A stretch of 64,000 bases of DNA. Source: Actinomucor elegans (Eukaryota > Mucoromycota > Mucoromycetes > Mucorales > Mucoraceae). The notes below the pieces were generated by a model that searched no databases, was not told the DNA's origin, and was given only the letters and a program-made list of their open reading frames with translations. Below are positions 12,600 to 24,847 of the stretch, one piece after another. Made by a program: the position numbers and the translations under genes. Numbering within the stretch: position 1 is the first letter of the stretch; each line of letters opens with the position of its first letter. Location of the stretch: positions 2,852,001 through 2,916,000 of the forward strand of contig JAMSLZ010000002.1 in the NCBI GenBank assembly GCA_026027325.1, read 5' to 3'.

Positions 12600-13539
12600 A
12601 TATGTTATGTCCATTATAAGATATTGAAATTACGATAGCTGTATTCCTAATAATGCAAAAAACCTTTTTTTCCCCCAATAGCAGCCCCATCATAAGACGC
12701 GTAATTAATGTTTACAAATAAAACAAATCGAGAAGATTCTCTAGGTTAGATTTTTCCGACTCGGGCAGAGATATTTGGTTACTGACAGTCAGTAAAATTT
12801 TTTTTTTTTTTTTTTTTTTTAATGTCTTGATACAATATACAGTTATGCAATACAAGGTTCTTCGAGTATCTAGTTAATTGATCTAGTAATCTAGTGCCAA
12901 AACTGTTTACACTTTTGTGTTCTACCGAAATGATAGTGGAGTTTGATTACCAGTTTGATCAGTTGGATACTAGAGAAATCTTACATCGCCTAGCAGTATA
13001 TTATTAGTATCAAGACAGTAAATATATTTATTGGCTATTGGTAACTAAGCGTCTTTATCAGAGATTTTTTTCCATTTTCAACACGTCTATATATGTTGCC
13101 TGATTCTAGTTTAAGTTGCATCTGATTAATGCTTCGTGTTTAAAATAAAGAGCCGCGGCTGGCGAAACCGCTATTTAACTAATCCACAAATACTCTACTA
13201 TAAATAAATGACAGGTAGGAAACTGAGTACATTTTCTGTGAACTGGGAACTAATGATCTATAGATCTTTCAACCTATTCTGGCTTAATATCGCATTTACA
13301 TAGCACTCCATGTTCAGATCGAGTTGTTGAATCTATTAAAAATGCTATTCCTTTTTGATAGATATAAATAATTTATTAAATATCATATACTCATTTTCAA
13401 ATACAGTTACTTTTGGTATATCATCAAGATATAGGTAGTTTATTTCTCTAATCATGATATATTACAGTGTTGGGAGGTTTTTTTTTTTATATATATCTGA
13501 ATGGGGGGGTATAAAGCTTTCCTTGCAGTTGATTGCTGG
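11961..13539. other. AT-rich gap with long homopolymer runs
   Basis: Convergent 3' flanks of two genes. It carries two long T runs, about 30 T at 12569-12598 and 23 T at 12798-12820, and one copy of the dispersed repeat. No credible coding frame. Confidence 0.5.
13246..13335 (+). repeat. Dispersed degenerate repeat
   Basis: Ordered blocks atctatagatcttt, ggcttaatatcgcattta and actccatgttcaga match the family found at 40636, 44085 and elsewhere. Confidence 0.5.
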
Positions 13540-16500
13540 CTATGCAGAATGTCTTCTGTTGGTTTGACGGGATTGAATGTGAATTTGGTTAATGCGTGGT
13601 GATACTACATCTGCATACGTAGGCGGTGGAGGTTGATGAGCGGAAGGTAAGACAGAAGCCAAACGAGCTCCAATATCAATCAAGTCATCATCCAAAATAT
13701 CTGTGTTGCTGTGATTCAGCATTTCTTCTAACGTGGGCGCTGTGGGTATGGGATTGGTCGATGATTGTTCTTCAGAAACGTGGGCTGCAAAGTAACCATT
13801 GAAGTTGTGATAACTACTGCCACTACTTTCACCTTGTAAATGCGAATTATAATAACTTGTATTGTTAGGATTCAACGAAGGTGGATACATGGCTTCTATT
13901 CGTTCGATTTGCTGCTTGATTTGTTGTTTCTCGTTGGCAACTTCTGCAATAATGATGTTAACCTGATCAGATGAGGGAGATAGTGGGATAGCAAGCTGCT
14001 GTTTTTCACAAGAAGTAGATGGTATTTCAGGCGCTTCTGTGGGAATAGCTGTAGGATGGTTATCTTTAGTGCGAGAGCGAATCGTGTTTTCAGAATATAA
14101 AATATCAAGGATACGTTGTTGCTGGGGGTGGTCTTTATATACATCAGCAACAAGACATTTGATATGGTCATATAGCATGGGTTTCCACAAAGGCTCTGTC
14201 AGCGTAGGTTCAGTATATAGTAAATTGATCAATTCTGTATTCCTGTCAACTGAATGATTATGATCAGGCGTTGATGTAGTATCGCTAATACTTGAGACAT
14301 CTTGTAATTCAATCTCGTCACTAATTGCATTGCTACGATTTCTACTGATTTGCGACCTGTTGTTGATGCCATTCTTTAGTTCGACCCAAGCTTTCAATGT
14401 GCTTTGCTTTTCCAGTCGTTGAGCATAAAACAACCCAATTACAATAGTGATTATAGGTAGAGGGATCAATGAATAAATCTGAGATAAACCAGTCTTCAGA
14501 CTGAGTATCAAGATCATTATGCATTGAAAAACAAGAAGTGAGATCATGACTATACGATAAAGCAGCGGCCAGATTGTTCCACGCGTCTCTGTCTTTGTCA
14601 CATAAATATACATCATTTTGTATTTGAACGTAGTGGTAGCTAAACCAAAATAAATCAAAGCAAATGGCAAGACGATAGGTGCTGTGACAGAGTATGCTAG
14701 AGCTGCAGTGAAAAACGATAGCACCAGGCCATAGTTTTTAGCATATTGAAAATAGGGTGGATCTCCAATGACTTTCGCTAGTTGGCGTGGCGTGTACCGG
14801 TAACTGGAACGTCCTTTCAAAATGACAATGAAGAATAAGGGTACAATCTGCAATAGATCAAAGATAACGCCAACAGAGCGGATGCATACATAATTGATCC
14901 AAAATGAAGAGACATCAGTCATGTTTTTGGCAATGAGAACGACGTATTGTGACAAGTTCTTGCTCATCAAGGTACCCAAGATGACCAATGCTGCGATTTG
15001 ACCGAGTATACCCAACATCATATTGACAAGCGTGAATATGAACAAGTTGTTGATAACAAAGATGGTATAGAGCTTGGACAAGAGCCGCTGTTCAACAATG
15101 GAATTGGTTTTGTACGCTTGTTGACGCGAAACTAGACGGAGTAATTCAGGAAGTCCAAGGTGAAATAGGACCATCAAACAAGGAGTTAGATAGGATTGAA
15201 CTAGACCCATTAATAGTTGATGCGCCTCTATAATTTGGTCAGATTCTGGAAAAAATCGAACGATATTGATCATATTTGAGGTGACAGATAGCATGGCAAT
15301 GGGTATAGACCATATAAAGATGATTGAAAAAAACAAACCATATCCAAACCATCGTTTGAGTTGAACGGTAGGTTTTTCTATATTCATGTTGGCCCAAATA
15401 ATGTCCTCTGGATGAGGTGCTAATCGTAACGAAATACATTTCATTTTTTGTGAAGTGGATTTACTTTGAATCTTGGCAATATGCTTTTCGATAGATACAA
15501 ATGATTCATGAGCAATTGAACAGGAAGGATAAACAACCCAACCATAACTGCAATTCTGAAGTCGTGCACGGTTTCGCTGTATTACTGAATTGAGTGAAAG
15601 AGCGCGTTCGGTGTAATGATTGATAGCATCTGTCCTTTTCATCGATTTCCAGTCGAGTCGAATTGTAGGGCGGCTGATTGTAGAGCATTCATTTTCTATA
15701 TTGACTTGCATCAGTATACATATATCAGTAAACATTGATGCAATGTTATCTACCTGGTCGACATGACATTTTCAATTGCTGCTCTTTAATCTGATACAAG
15801 TAATAATTTAGGTGTTTTTCTAGCTTTTTGATGGTTTTATTGTAATCATTGATGAGATGGTACAACTTTGCATTGTATTTTCCAACTAGTACTTGCTCGC
15901 ACGGTGACTTCGTCAAGGAATCGAGTAATTGCTTCAAATCAGCATTGGCAACAAAAGTAGGCACTATGTGACGTGTTGGACGTTGCGGAGAAGCATTTTC
16001 GAAATGCACAAGTAATGTTCTGTCAATTAAATCTTCTTTTTGCTGCTGCAGTAATTGAGTCGGAGAAGAGGAAGACATTTGCTGTTTCATTATTTGTTCG
16101 CGCTTTAGATAGTATCGTTGTCTAAAAACAAGAAATTTTTCTGAAGACCGAATCATTTGAAAGATGACAATGGTAGAGAATATATAAGTAGCTACAGTAG
16201 GAGACCAATACCATAGCTTATTTGCTAGTTTGTTCTGTTTGCCCTCTTGAAAGTTCATTGCAGATATTGACATAAAGTCTAGACCAGGGGCTGGTGGCCA
16301 ATCACTAGTGACACAAGTGGCGAATGTAAGTTTAAAATACATTGTACAGAATAGCTGGTTTTTACCCGGTAGTGTAAGTTGCAACTATGTTAACAGGCAG
16401 AAACACAAACATTGAGATTGTAGTGAGTATAACTATTAGTTTTCGAAGCATTTTGGTGAAATAGATAAAGACATAGGCATCGAATCCGATCATTGCTAAT

Positions 16501-16826
16501 AGTGCATCATCTTTTATCTTGAATACAGGCTTAATCCAATCGAACCACCCTGAATCAAGCGTGATGGGCCTTCTTGAACTAAAAAATAAATAAATGAATA
16601 TATATTATTACAACAAAGAGTCTTATGTCTGTCTTTCTTACTCATATTTTGATAATTTTGCTTTGGGGGCATAAATGAAAGCATGTCTTGGTCTCAACCA
16701 ACTAAAAAGTATTAAAACTGACACTGTAAAGACCAAATTCACGGATATTTGAATCAACATGGCTTTAAGGCACACAATGTCCTCTAGCTCTTCCTGCGCT
16801 TTGAATAAGCGGTCTATTTCACCCAT
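13540..16826 (-). CDS. CSC1/OSCA/TMEM63-type calcium-permeable channel
   Basis: Four exons (16642-16826, 16366-16578, 15754-16304, 13540-15704) give 1037 residues. Exon 1 has the first membrane helix followed by LRPRHAFIYAPK. Exon 2 has the family hallmark LLAMIGFDAYVFIYF and a second helix. Exon 3 has the third helix and a cytosolic region with YLKREQIMK. Exon 4 has DAINHYTERAL and then the seven-helix block of the RSN1/DUF221 family, with FDLLQIVPLFFI and PRQLAKVIGDPP. A long cytosolic tail (about 280 residues, proline- and serine-rich) follows. Relatives are osmo- or mechanosensitive cation channels of plasma or internal membranes. I chose ATG 16826 because upstream in-frame sequence is low-complexity. 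A further short 5' exon cannot be excluded. Confidence 0.9.
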
Positions 16827-17479
16827 GTATCGAGCTTTCAGAGGGTCTGCTATCGTATTATTATTATCAATTTTGATTATAAAAAAGTTAAAAAAAAAAA
16901 GAACATGGAACATAGTAAACAAGTTAAAAAGGAAGCACGAGAAAGCCAGTCATATGATTGCAGTTACACAATGAGGTTTCAAGGTAGTAACGTTGGATGA
17001 TACAGTTTTAAAGTATAAAAAATGAAAGGGATTACTCTTTTAGGACCCGCTGATATAAAACTAAGATCAGTCTAGTGTTCAGGCCATGAGTATAACTATT
17101 CAGATATCAGTGCAAGTATTAGAAAATTAATATAAAGATCACCACTTGAATGTATGCAAAGGCATAAGATATATGTTATAAATCTAATTATATTCACAGT
17201 GTTAAGATATTAACGTACCTTTGAAAATGATGAATCTAGCCTCACCCAATTTGAGAGTAGACTGGTGTAAACTCATAACTAGCGCAACAACCAGTAAGTT
17301 TAAATACCCATAGTCACTTTAACTACATCGTCTCAGCAAAATGAAAAGCAGTTACAAGACTAACCTTTAGGTCGATGTCCAAGCAATAAAGAGGTATATT
17401 TTGGCATGAAAAAGATTGGATAACATATTACATATTTGTTGTCAAGAACATGTACAATAAATTGATAGTATTAAAAATG

Positions 17480-18430
17480 GCATTAATTGGTATTATGTTT
17501 ATTCATGGCGTGGGCTTCCCAGCTCACTTCTAGGGCCTTCATCAATAACAATATCTATATGCATGTCTTCATTGAACCCAATGATGACAGGGTTAACAAA
17601 ACTCAAAAGATATTACTGTCATGTGTTCTAGTCGTTCGAGTTGAATGGTCGTAAAACAACTTTGTGATCCTCTTTAAGCTCCTTCATGGTATCCATGGTT
17701 TCTTTACAAGTAATCTATATCAATGAATTAGATTCTGTAAGATACCCTACATACCTTCATTTTCTCCTTTCTTTGTTCATTTCATACTATTCAACTGACT
17801 ACAACACGCTTAAAGATTTCAATAAATGGAATTAAGGTGACTTCCATTTTGCAGTAGCCATCGACGCGGAGGATAACGTTTGCGTTATACTGATATACAT
17901 CGTCTTTGGTTGCTGCTTGCTAGAGTTGAGAGGCCATCGCATCCAATTCAACCTCGCCCCATAGTAACGAATAAAACATTATACTGTTTACTGAACAAAT
18001 GCTTTTTGCATATTTTATTCAGGAATCAATGAAGTATGACTAGTAGCATGTCTCCGAGGTCTCTAAAGCATCTTCATAATTGTCGTATATTTCTTCAACA
18101 CTAGAACAGAATGTAACAAAGATATGTATATCATAAGTCTATTATCCGGCTTCATTATCTTCAGTAGTTTACGTTTTCAAAATAGCAAAAGTATCAATGC
18201 ATTATCATCAGAAGCAATGCCATGGAAATAGTTGACAGAATCTTCCGTATTGCCTCGCAACTTCTAACAAAAAAATCAGGTTTCTCTTCTAAACATTCTC
18301 CATCTAGGAAACGAAATCATTTTCCAGGCTCTATTTAACCCTCATTTGACCTGAAATATAACTGATCAAGAGACTAACAGATCCTATAGTTGACCAGTCT
18401 AGGGCGTCCACGCTGTTTGTTTTTGTCATT
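17480..18430 (-). pseudogene. Possible decayed multi-exon gene
   Basis: Reading the minus strand, several exon-like blocks appear in order: MTKTNSVDALDWSTIGS (start near 18428), GECLEEKPDFFV, NTEDSVNYFHGIASDDNAL, then after a splice-like acceptor VEEIYDNYEDALETSE, and further on DVYQYNANVILRVDGYCKM and MDTMKELKEDHKVVLRPF. In-frame stops and shifts interrupt the chain, for example a TAG inside the block before DVYQYNANV. I do not recognise the family. It may be a pseudogene or a gene whose splicing I have misread. Confidence 0.35.
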
Positions 18431-19810
18431 CTTCAACAATTGCGTGAATCGACAAGGGAGAAATAATTGATCGCAAGATCTTGGCCTGTTTCATGCTAGA
18501 TTCAAAATGCCCGCTAATTCATCTTTTATTAAACTCAGAATACTCGATGTTCAGAGTATGATAGACCCTGAATTTATTATACTGTCTTTTTGTAATATCT
18601 GGCAAAGGCGTGCTTGTTTATGCATCAATTATAGAGATACAAAAGATGTACTGTTGTTAAAAAATTGGTTGATTTTAAAAATTGCGGAGGCTTATTGGAC
18701 CCAAATGAATTTTCCAACATGGAATACTGTATCTTTGATTTCTTATAGATTCTGAACTATCACATTTCATTTCAATTGGGTGATACAGGACGCATAGAAG
18801 AAGCATTGTTGATGATGGATAGTTGTACAAAGTGAAACCTCCACTCATTTGAGTACTATTATTCTTTATGCTATGAGGCGCTAAGTCTTTTCTCTTTGTC
18901 ACTTGAGATTCATGTGTAACTAAAAGCCCTTTTTTTATGATCTAGATCTATTTCTTTGTCTGGACTTCTATTTCTAAACGCACTTTTTAATCAATCTCTT
19001 ACCATCTTTGCGCTCAATCCAATACCCTCATGAATCAAAGGTATCAGAAATGTGACTAAAATTATCTTGTCGCTTGGTATTTACTCTTAATTTTACGGGT
19101 AGAGCTCCTCTGATGCGGTGATTTAATAATACAGATTATGTGGTTGGTGAGCGGGAATTAAAATGAAACGTTCGAATTCCAAAAAAAATTAAAAAAAATG
19201 ACATGAGATCCACTGGAACGCGATTTCTTGATAAAGAAAAAGCCTTCATTCTTATCATTTATGCCAGTAGCATCTTTACAGTCTATGATTATTCATCTAA
19301 TAAGATAAAGGCCATACTGTACTTGTATCAAAAATTTCAAATTATTACTTGATTATTTACAATTTCCTCGGATTTTTTATTTTAAGCCTACATACTGCAT
19401 TTTCTGTAATAAGAAAATGATAATAAGATCTATAATTATATACAGTCCGAGTAGCGAGCAATACCTTTTCAACAAGACAAGCTATGTCTAGAAAACGCAA
19501 TTTATCTTGTCGCAAAGTTGCCTAAAATTTTGAAAAGGTAGAGTTTCAAGATTTAATTCAACTGCCGCTATCTTTCTCGTTCTTCGAAGACTGTATCCAT
19601 TAAATCAAGCCGGCGTCCCCCAGTTTGGTGTAATACCTTTCACTTTTTCATACACTTCTTTAAAAATAAATCAGTTTCTTTTGTTTTGTTTTTTTTCCAC
19701 AAGAAAAATAAAATAAATAATAGACTGCTTTAATTTTGATTGTCTCTACTCACTCTTAGACATGGCATTATTATAAACTTCACCAATCCAGAAGACAAAT
19801 ATAAAGAAAA
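18431..19810. other. AT-rich gap upstream of the Ert1-like gene
   Basis: Only short frames are present, including an 82-codon frame at 18507-18755 with no recognisable features. The final part is the promoter of the Zn2Cys6 gene, with T-rich tracts around 19680-19700. Confidence 0.4.
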
Positions 19811-20171
19811 ATGCCTGAATCGAATCCAGCAACGGATCAGCAAGATCCAACCGATGATAACAATAACAACCAGACCCAAGACTCAAAAAAGAAGCGCACT
19901 GGGCCAAAACGAAGAAAAGTAACACATGGTAACTATCGAAAATGGGCTCTAGTCTTAAACACCTTCTAATTGGAACTTATAATTCTATTCTAGCCTGTGT
20001 GTATTGTAGACGTTCGCACATGACGTGTGACGAAGGTAATTGATATACTAGCGTCTCTTCATTACATTTGCTAAGTTGATGTCTTCCATAGGACGTCCTT
20101 GTCAGCGTTGTATTAAGCGTAGTATTGGTCATTTATGTCATGATGAAGTGAAAACAACTGGGAATTCTTCT

Positions 20172-20209
<38 letters not shown>

Positions 20210-21506
20210 ACAACAACAGCAACATCATCAACAGCAAGTGAACAACAATACTAGACAAGATGGAATGAGTCAACAAGGACTTAATGGAGGCAATTACCCT
20301 CCATTGTCCACTGTGCCTCATACCAATGGTAAAATGCTTAAATATGCGTGTGAAAATATGGAAATTAACATTTTGGGATTGATTCAAATAGCCATTGGAG
20401 CCAACAGCAATATGGGTGGGCTTCCATTACAGTTCTATGGTCAAATGGGTGCTGGACAGTTGACTTTTGCAAGCGAGCAAATGGGAAATGAAATTTCAGT
20501 TATTAGCGATTTTCTCGATTCTTTAGGATCCAGTGGTGGCGATACCCAAGCAATGTATAACAACAACAATAATAGTAATAACACGGCAAATAACAATAAC
20601 ACGAATGCAGCGTCGACGCCAAACACAAATGTCAATACAACTGAAAGGTTCTTTCTGACGGCGGCTGATCCATCCGACGGCAAATTAGAAGATCGTTTAA
20701 CTGAAGTGATAAATGCGAAATATGAAGCTGGTTTCTTGAAACCGTATAATTACGTGAATGGCTATGCTCGATTACAAAAGTACATGGATAACAAGTAGGT
20801 AGCCATAGATTGATTAGAGTGAATACACGCTAACTATAGGATATAGTATGTCTGCATCAAGTAGACAGAGAATCTTGAATGTCATGGGCACTTTTCGTCC
20901 TGCATTTAGATCTGTTGCTCAGTCATTAACCGATATTGACTTGATTTTAGTTGAGGAGGCTTTTGAACGTTTGCTTTTGGTAACTACAATCTTGATTCAT
21001 CTCAAGAATTTGGAAGCTAATTGTTGATATAGGACTATGATCGTGTATTTAGTTCTATGGGTATACCTGCCTGCTTATGGCGTCGTACGGGTGAGATTTA
21101 CAAGGGTAATAAAGAATTTGCTGCTCTTGTCAATGTGCCTATCGAAAACTTGCGAGAAGGTCGCTTATGTATCTATGAATTGATGGCTGAAGAATCTGCA
21201 GTCAATTATTGGGAGGTAAAAAAAAAAAATTAATGAGTGTATATTTTTATACTCATTCTGTATCATATAGAAATATGGCAACATTGCGTTTGATCCTGGA
21301 CAAAAGGCTGTCTTGACGTCTTGTTTGCTTAGAAGTCCCAATCCTGAAAATACAAGTGTCATCTCTTGCTGTTTTTCTTTTACTATTCGAAGAGATAAAT
21401 ACAACATTCCTGTAAGTGCTCTTGTTATTTAATTGTCTTTTTTTTAACATTAATCATATTATAGACTGTTATCGTTGGAAACTTCTTGCCAATTCAATTG
21501 CAATAA
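19811..21506 (+). CDS. ERT1: Zn2Cys6 transcription factor of the Ert1/AcuK type
   Basis: Seven exons (19811-19928, 19994-20035, 20092-20794, 20847-20979, 21033-21215, 21271-21411, 21465-21506) give 453 residues. A basic stretch KKRTGPKRRK precedes a complete binuclear cluster spread over exons 1-3: CVYCRRSHMTCDEG and RPCQRCIKRSIGHLC. A glutamine run of about 20 and an asparagine-rich region follow. The C-terminal half has the PAS-like region of the Ert1/Rds2/AcuK family: FRPAFRSVAQSLTDIDLI, then FSSMGIPACLWRRTGEIYK, ending IVGNFLPIQLQ. Family members switch on gluconeogenic genes such as PCK1 and FBP1 on non-fermentable carbon. The assignment within the family is by motif only. The polyQ tract is a CAG/CAA repeat. 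Confidence 0.88.
20172..20240 (+). repeat. CAG/CAA trinucleotide run encoding polyglutamine
   Basis: Mixed CAG and CAA codons within exon 3 of the Ert1-like gene give an almost pure glutamine tract with two histidines near the end. Such runs vary in length between strains. Confidence 0.85.
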
Positions 21507-22994
21507 CCCGCTGTGTTCCTTAGAACATATTTTTCATACTCTTATAATCTCAAAGCTTTCCCATTTCTCTACATGTCTTTCGCTAATAATGTATTTTGTA
21601 AAAACAAATCATCATGATTGTATTATTCATTGTCCCTGGGCTTGGAGTAAGGTCATCTTTTTGTCCAACGTGAATTAAAGGAATTTACATATTAGTGTTA
21701 GTTACTTTTTTTTTTGGGCGACGAAAAAGTCTAATAAGATACACATAAGATTTCTTTTGATCAAAGTGCTCATTTGTTAATATAGGTTAAATTGAGGGGA
21801 TTATTATGATATTGGCCTTTCGACTATCTATAGATAAACAAATGTTTGTACTAACAAAATATATAGAAAACCAATAGAAGAAAAATACAATTTCTTATTA
21901 GGTGTATTAAAAAATAAATATACAAAGGTTATATATATATATGAATGTAGTATTTGATTCATGTTTTGATGAGTAAATCTGAAGGGCATCCAGTTAATGT
22001 TACTCTTTAGAACAGGGTGTAGGGTTTAAATATTAATACAGATGCGCGAGCCATGAATGTTTTAGAGTTCTAGAAGGGTCTCAATACGTGAGCTTCCAAA
22101 ATTCAAGAGAAAGGTATAGAACTATTCATATTTTAACTTAAGACGCCTTTCTATCACATTGACTTCTTACTAATCAAACATAACATTTTTATCTGATACT
22201 CTAGTCTTATTATTTGTACAAAACTAGGACAGCATTTATTCGCCAATAGGCTTATTTAACAGGCACCTAACAAACTTGATTATGTCCTGGTGTCAATTTA
22301 TTTTATTCAAAAAAGCATCAGCTTAGATCATAGAATGGTAGTGTATACGAAACTTACAATTGACTACTATCAAATACAATGCCGTTGTCATTCTGCAACA
22401 AAATTAAAATTCCAATAGATTCAGTAACCTATTTGGAACAAAATTATTAACATTCAACATAATATTAGACAAGTATCGCCTGAAATATGTAGAATTGATA
22501 TCAATATATTGATCTATTCTAATGAATACTAATCTCACCTATTAAGCACTAGGGTTATAGAGCCCATAAATAGGTAGAAAATTCACCACTAACGACAAGG
22601 AGCGCACATAATTCAAAAGGATGCGTAAAAGTACTATTGCAACTTGCTAATCATTCGGCATTGGGTCAAGCAAAGACATGATTGAGTAATAGCATACTAG
22701 CAGATGTCAGGCCTTCGTGTCGTTCTCTGATGGCATTAAAGAAGTTTTAGAGGAATAGTTTATAACTCAACTCGCGCTTTATTGGCTCGTGTAAGCTAAG
22801 AAAAGCATTAATATATACTTTAACCTGTATGAAACAGGATTAAATTATGAATTTCGTCTCTTGATTGCTTTGAATAATTAGTATACACACGACGTCTCAA
22901 TTACTCAGGATAATAAAAATGAAGCAAATTCCAATTTTCTACCAGAATCACGTTTTAATAGATATAATTACTTACTCTGAGTAATAGGTTACTT

Positions 22995-23070
22995 GTCAGA
23001 CATGGCATTTCACCAAGATCAGTTGAAAGATTTTGAGGAGTATGATTAGATATTGTTACATAAAATCCAT
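22995..23070 (-). repeat. Dispersed degenerate repeat
   Basis: Blocks gacatggcatttcaccaaga and tcagttgaaagat, then tagatattgttacataaaat, match the family consensus in reverse orientation. Confidence 0.5.
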
Positions 23071-23166
23071 ATTATCACCTACAATTTAATTGTCGACGAA
23101 CAAAATGTAATGGCTGTATTTTAATTCAGTAAAAAGCACAAATAGATATGATAGCTTGTTTTAAAA

Positions 23167-23265
23167 ATGGACTATTACGCTGATGGGGCATTTGACCAAG
23201 ATCAGCAAAAGGAGTCTGAAGATCCTTGAATCTGAGGTACAATCGTATGTAATTTAAATCTATTT
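23167..23265 (-). repeat. Dispersed degenerate repeat
   Basis: Blocks atggactattac, ggcatttgaccaagatcagc and gaagatccttgaatctg match the copy about 170 bp to its left and the other family members. Confidence 0.5.
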
Positions 23266-23921
23266 AACAATGTTCGTAATAATCATTTGCTTTACATCAA
23301 ATAAAGGCTCTTGTAGGTTCAGTTGTTAGTTTTTGGGCAAGTACACGTTATCTAGTAATATTAAAACAGAATTGGTCGAGAAATCTGATGCTGAACAGGA
23401 AACAGAATGGAATGATTTTGTAAGGGCCTTAGGGATTCTGATTAACACTCCGGTATCATTTCCTTTAAGACTACAATATTGTAAGAAACACGTGTAAAAT
23501 AACATAGATATTTTATTGTTAAAGAGTATCCAAATGTTGCTTTTGATGGCTTCATTTCTAAAACGGCAAAAAAAAAAAAACTTTTTAAATTAATAAAAAT
23601 ATTAAATAGCACTTATTTCAGATAATACACTATTCAATTGGACTCAAATTACGTCTAAGCATTTTCTTTATGTCAGCAACGCTTTATCATTAAACGCTAG
23701 ATCAAAGGTTACCACCATGATAGTCTACCACAACAGCAGCGCAGTAAAAACTGTTAAATTACCGATATCCAATAAAAATGTTAGAATCAAGTTACAACGA
23801 TGATGATAGTGGTATACCTTACGCAATTAAAGAAGCGCTTACGAAAGTTATGTTGACCTAAACAGTACCCTTTATCAAATCTTTTCTCGTTCTTTTTGAT
23901 CTTTAATTATATACATTCGAT

Positions 23922-24547
23922 ATGAATCCAGCAGCTAAATTAGCAGGTCGTAATAATGTAAGACATCAGCCAATGCATCATGCACTTTCTTTTTGATGTA
24001 TGCGCATCAAATCTAATACTCATTTGTAGGTTCGATTACCACCAGAGGTGAATCGAGTTTTATTTGTTAGGTAAAAGATCAACAGTATTTTTTTTCTATT
24101 ATACTCATTAAACTAACCTGTCTTATATAGAAACTTACCTTTCAAGATTACAACTGAAGAAATATACGAAGTGTTTGGAAAATATGGACCGATTAGACAG
24201 ATTCGAGTGTAATTGTTTTGATTGTATATATAGTTATTAATTGTATATACTAAATAGTACGTGTTTCTTAGTGGTAATGCAACTGATACTCGAGGTACAG
24301 CATTTGTAGTATACGAAGATATCTTTGATGCAAAGAATGCTTGTGAGCATTTACAAGGTTTCAATATTCTCGGTCGTTATTTGATTGTGCTTTATTACCA
24401 ACAGAACAAGGTTACCAAGAAGATGAACTTGCAAAGAAAGGAAGATGAAATCAAGGAAATGAAAGCGTAAGTTGTGCAGTATGTGTTTTATGAAACCACT
24501 TGAACTAACACGCTAATTATAGTCGCTATGGTGTGGATGATGAATAA
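23922..24547 (+). CDS. SF3B6: Splicing factor SF3B6 (SF3b14a/p14)
   Basis: Five exons (23922-23957, 24030-24070, 24131-24208, 24272-24466, 24523-24547) give 124 residues, close to the usual 125. One RRM fills the protein: RNP2 LFVRNLPF, then [21 protein letters not shown]1-like [16 protein letters not shown], then [10 protein letters not shown] and a basic-acidic helix ending YGVDDE. The protein sits in the U2 snRNP SF3b complex and contacts the branch-point adenosine in both major and minor spliceosomes, which fits the U12-type intron seen in LSM12 of the same window. Confidence 0.96.
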
Positions 24548-24847
24548 AAAAAAAGCAGCCTTTATAATACGCTCCATATACGCATACACTCATACATCTT
24601 TACAGAACCCCAAATTTGAGAATCATCTTATTTAAAACGTTTGTATATATAAAAGACTGAAAGGAAAGTAAATGTTTGTTGAATGTAGACCGACGATTTT
24701 TAAATGTGACGAAATATTGGCTTAAAACAAGGGCAAAACGTGAGCCTCTGTAGTTAATACGTGCTAGAATAACAAATATTAAGAATTGGTTTTACATAGT
24801 AGAGTATTGCCGTTTTTGAATACATTAGTTCTTTATCCTATCTTATA

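Larger units (their letters stand above)
21507..23921. other. AT-rich gap with repeat remnants
   Basis: No gene recognised. It holds two clear copies of the dispersed repeat near 23.0 and 23.2 kb and many short decayed frames. Confidence 0.5.

Noticed and set aside
20133..20683. Minus-strand frames rich in leucine opposite the Ert1-like gene
   Set aside because: They are the reverse reading of the CAG/CAA and AAC repeats of the real gene.
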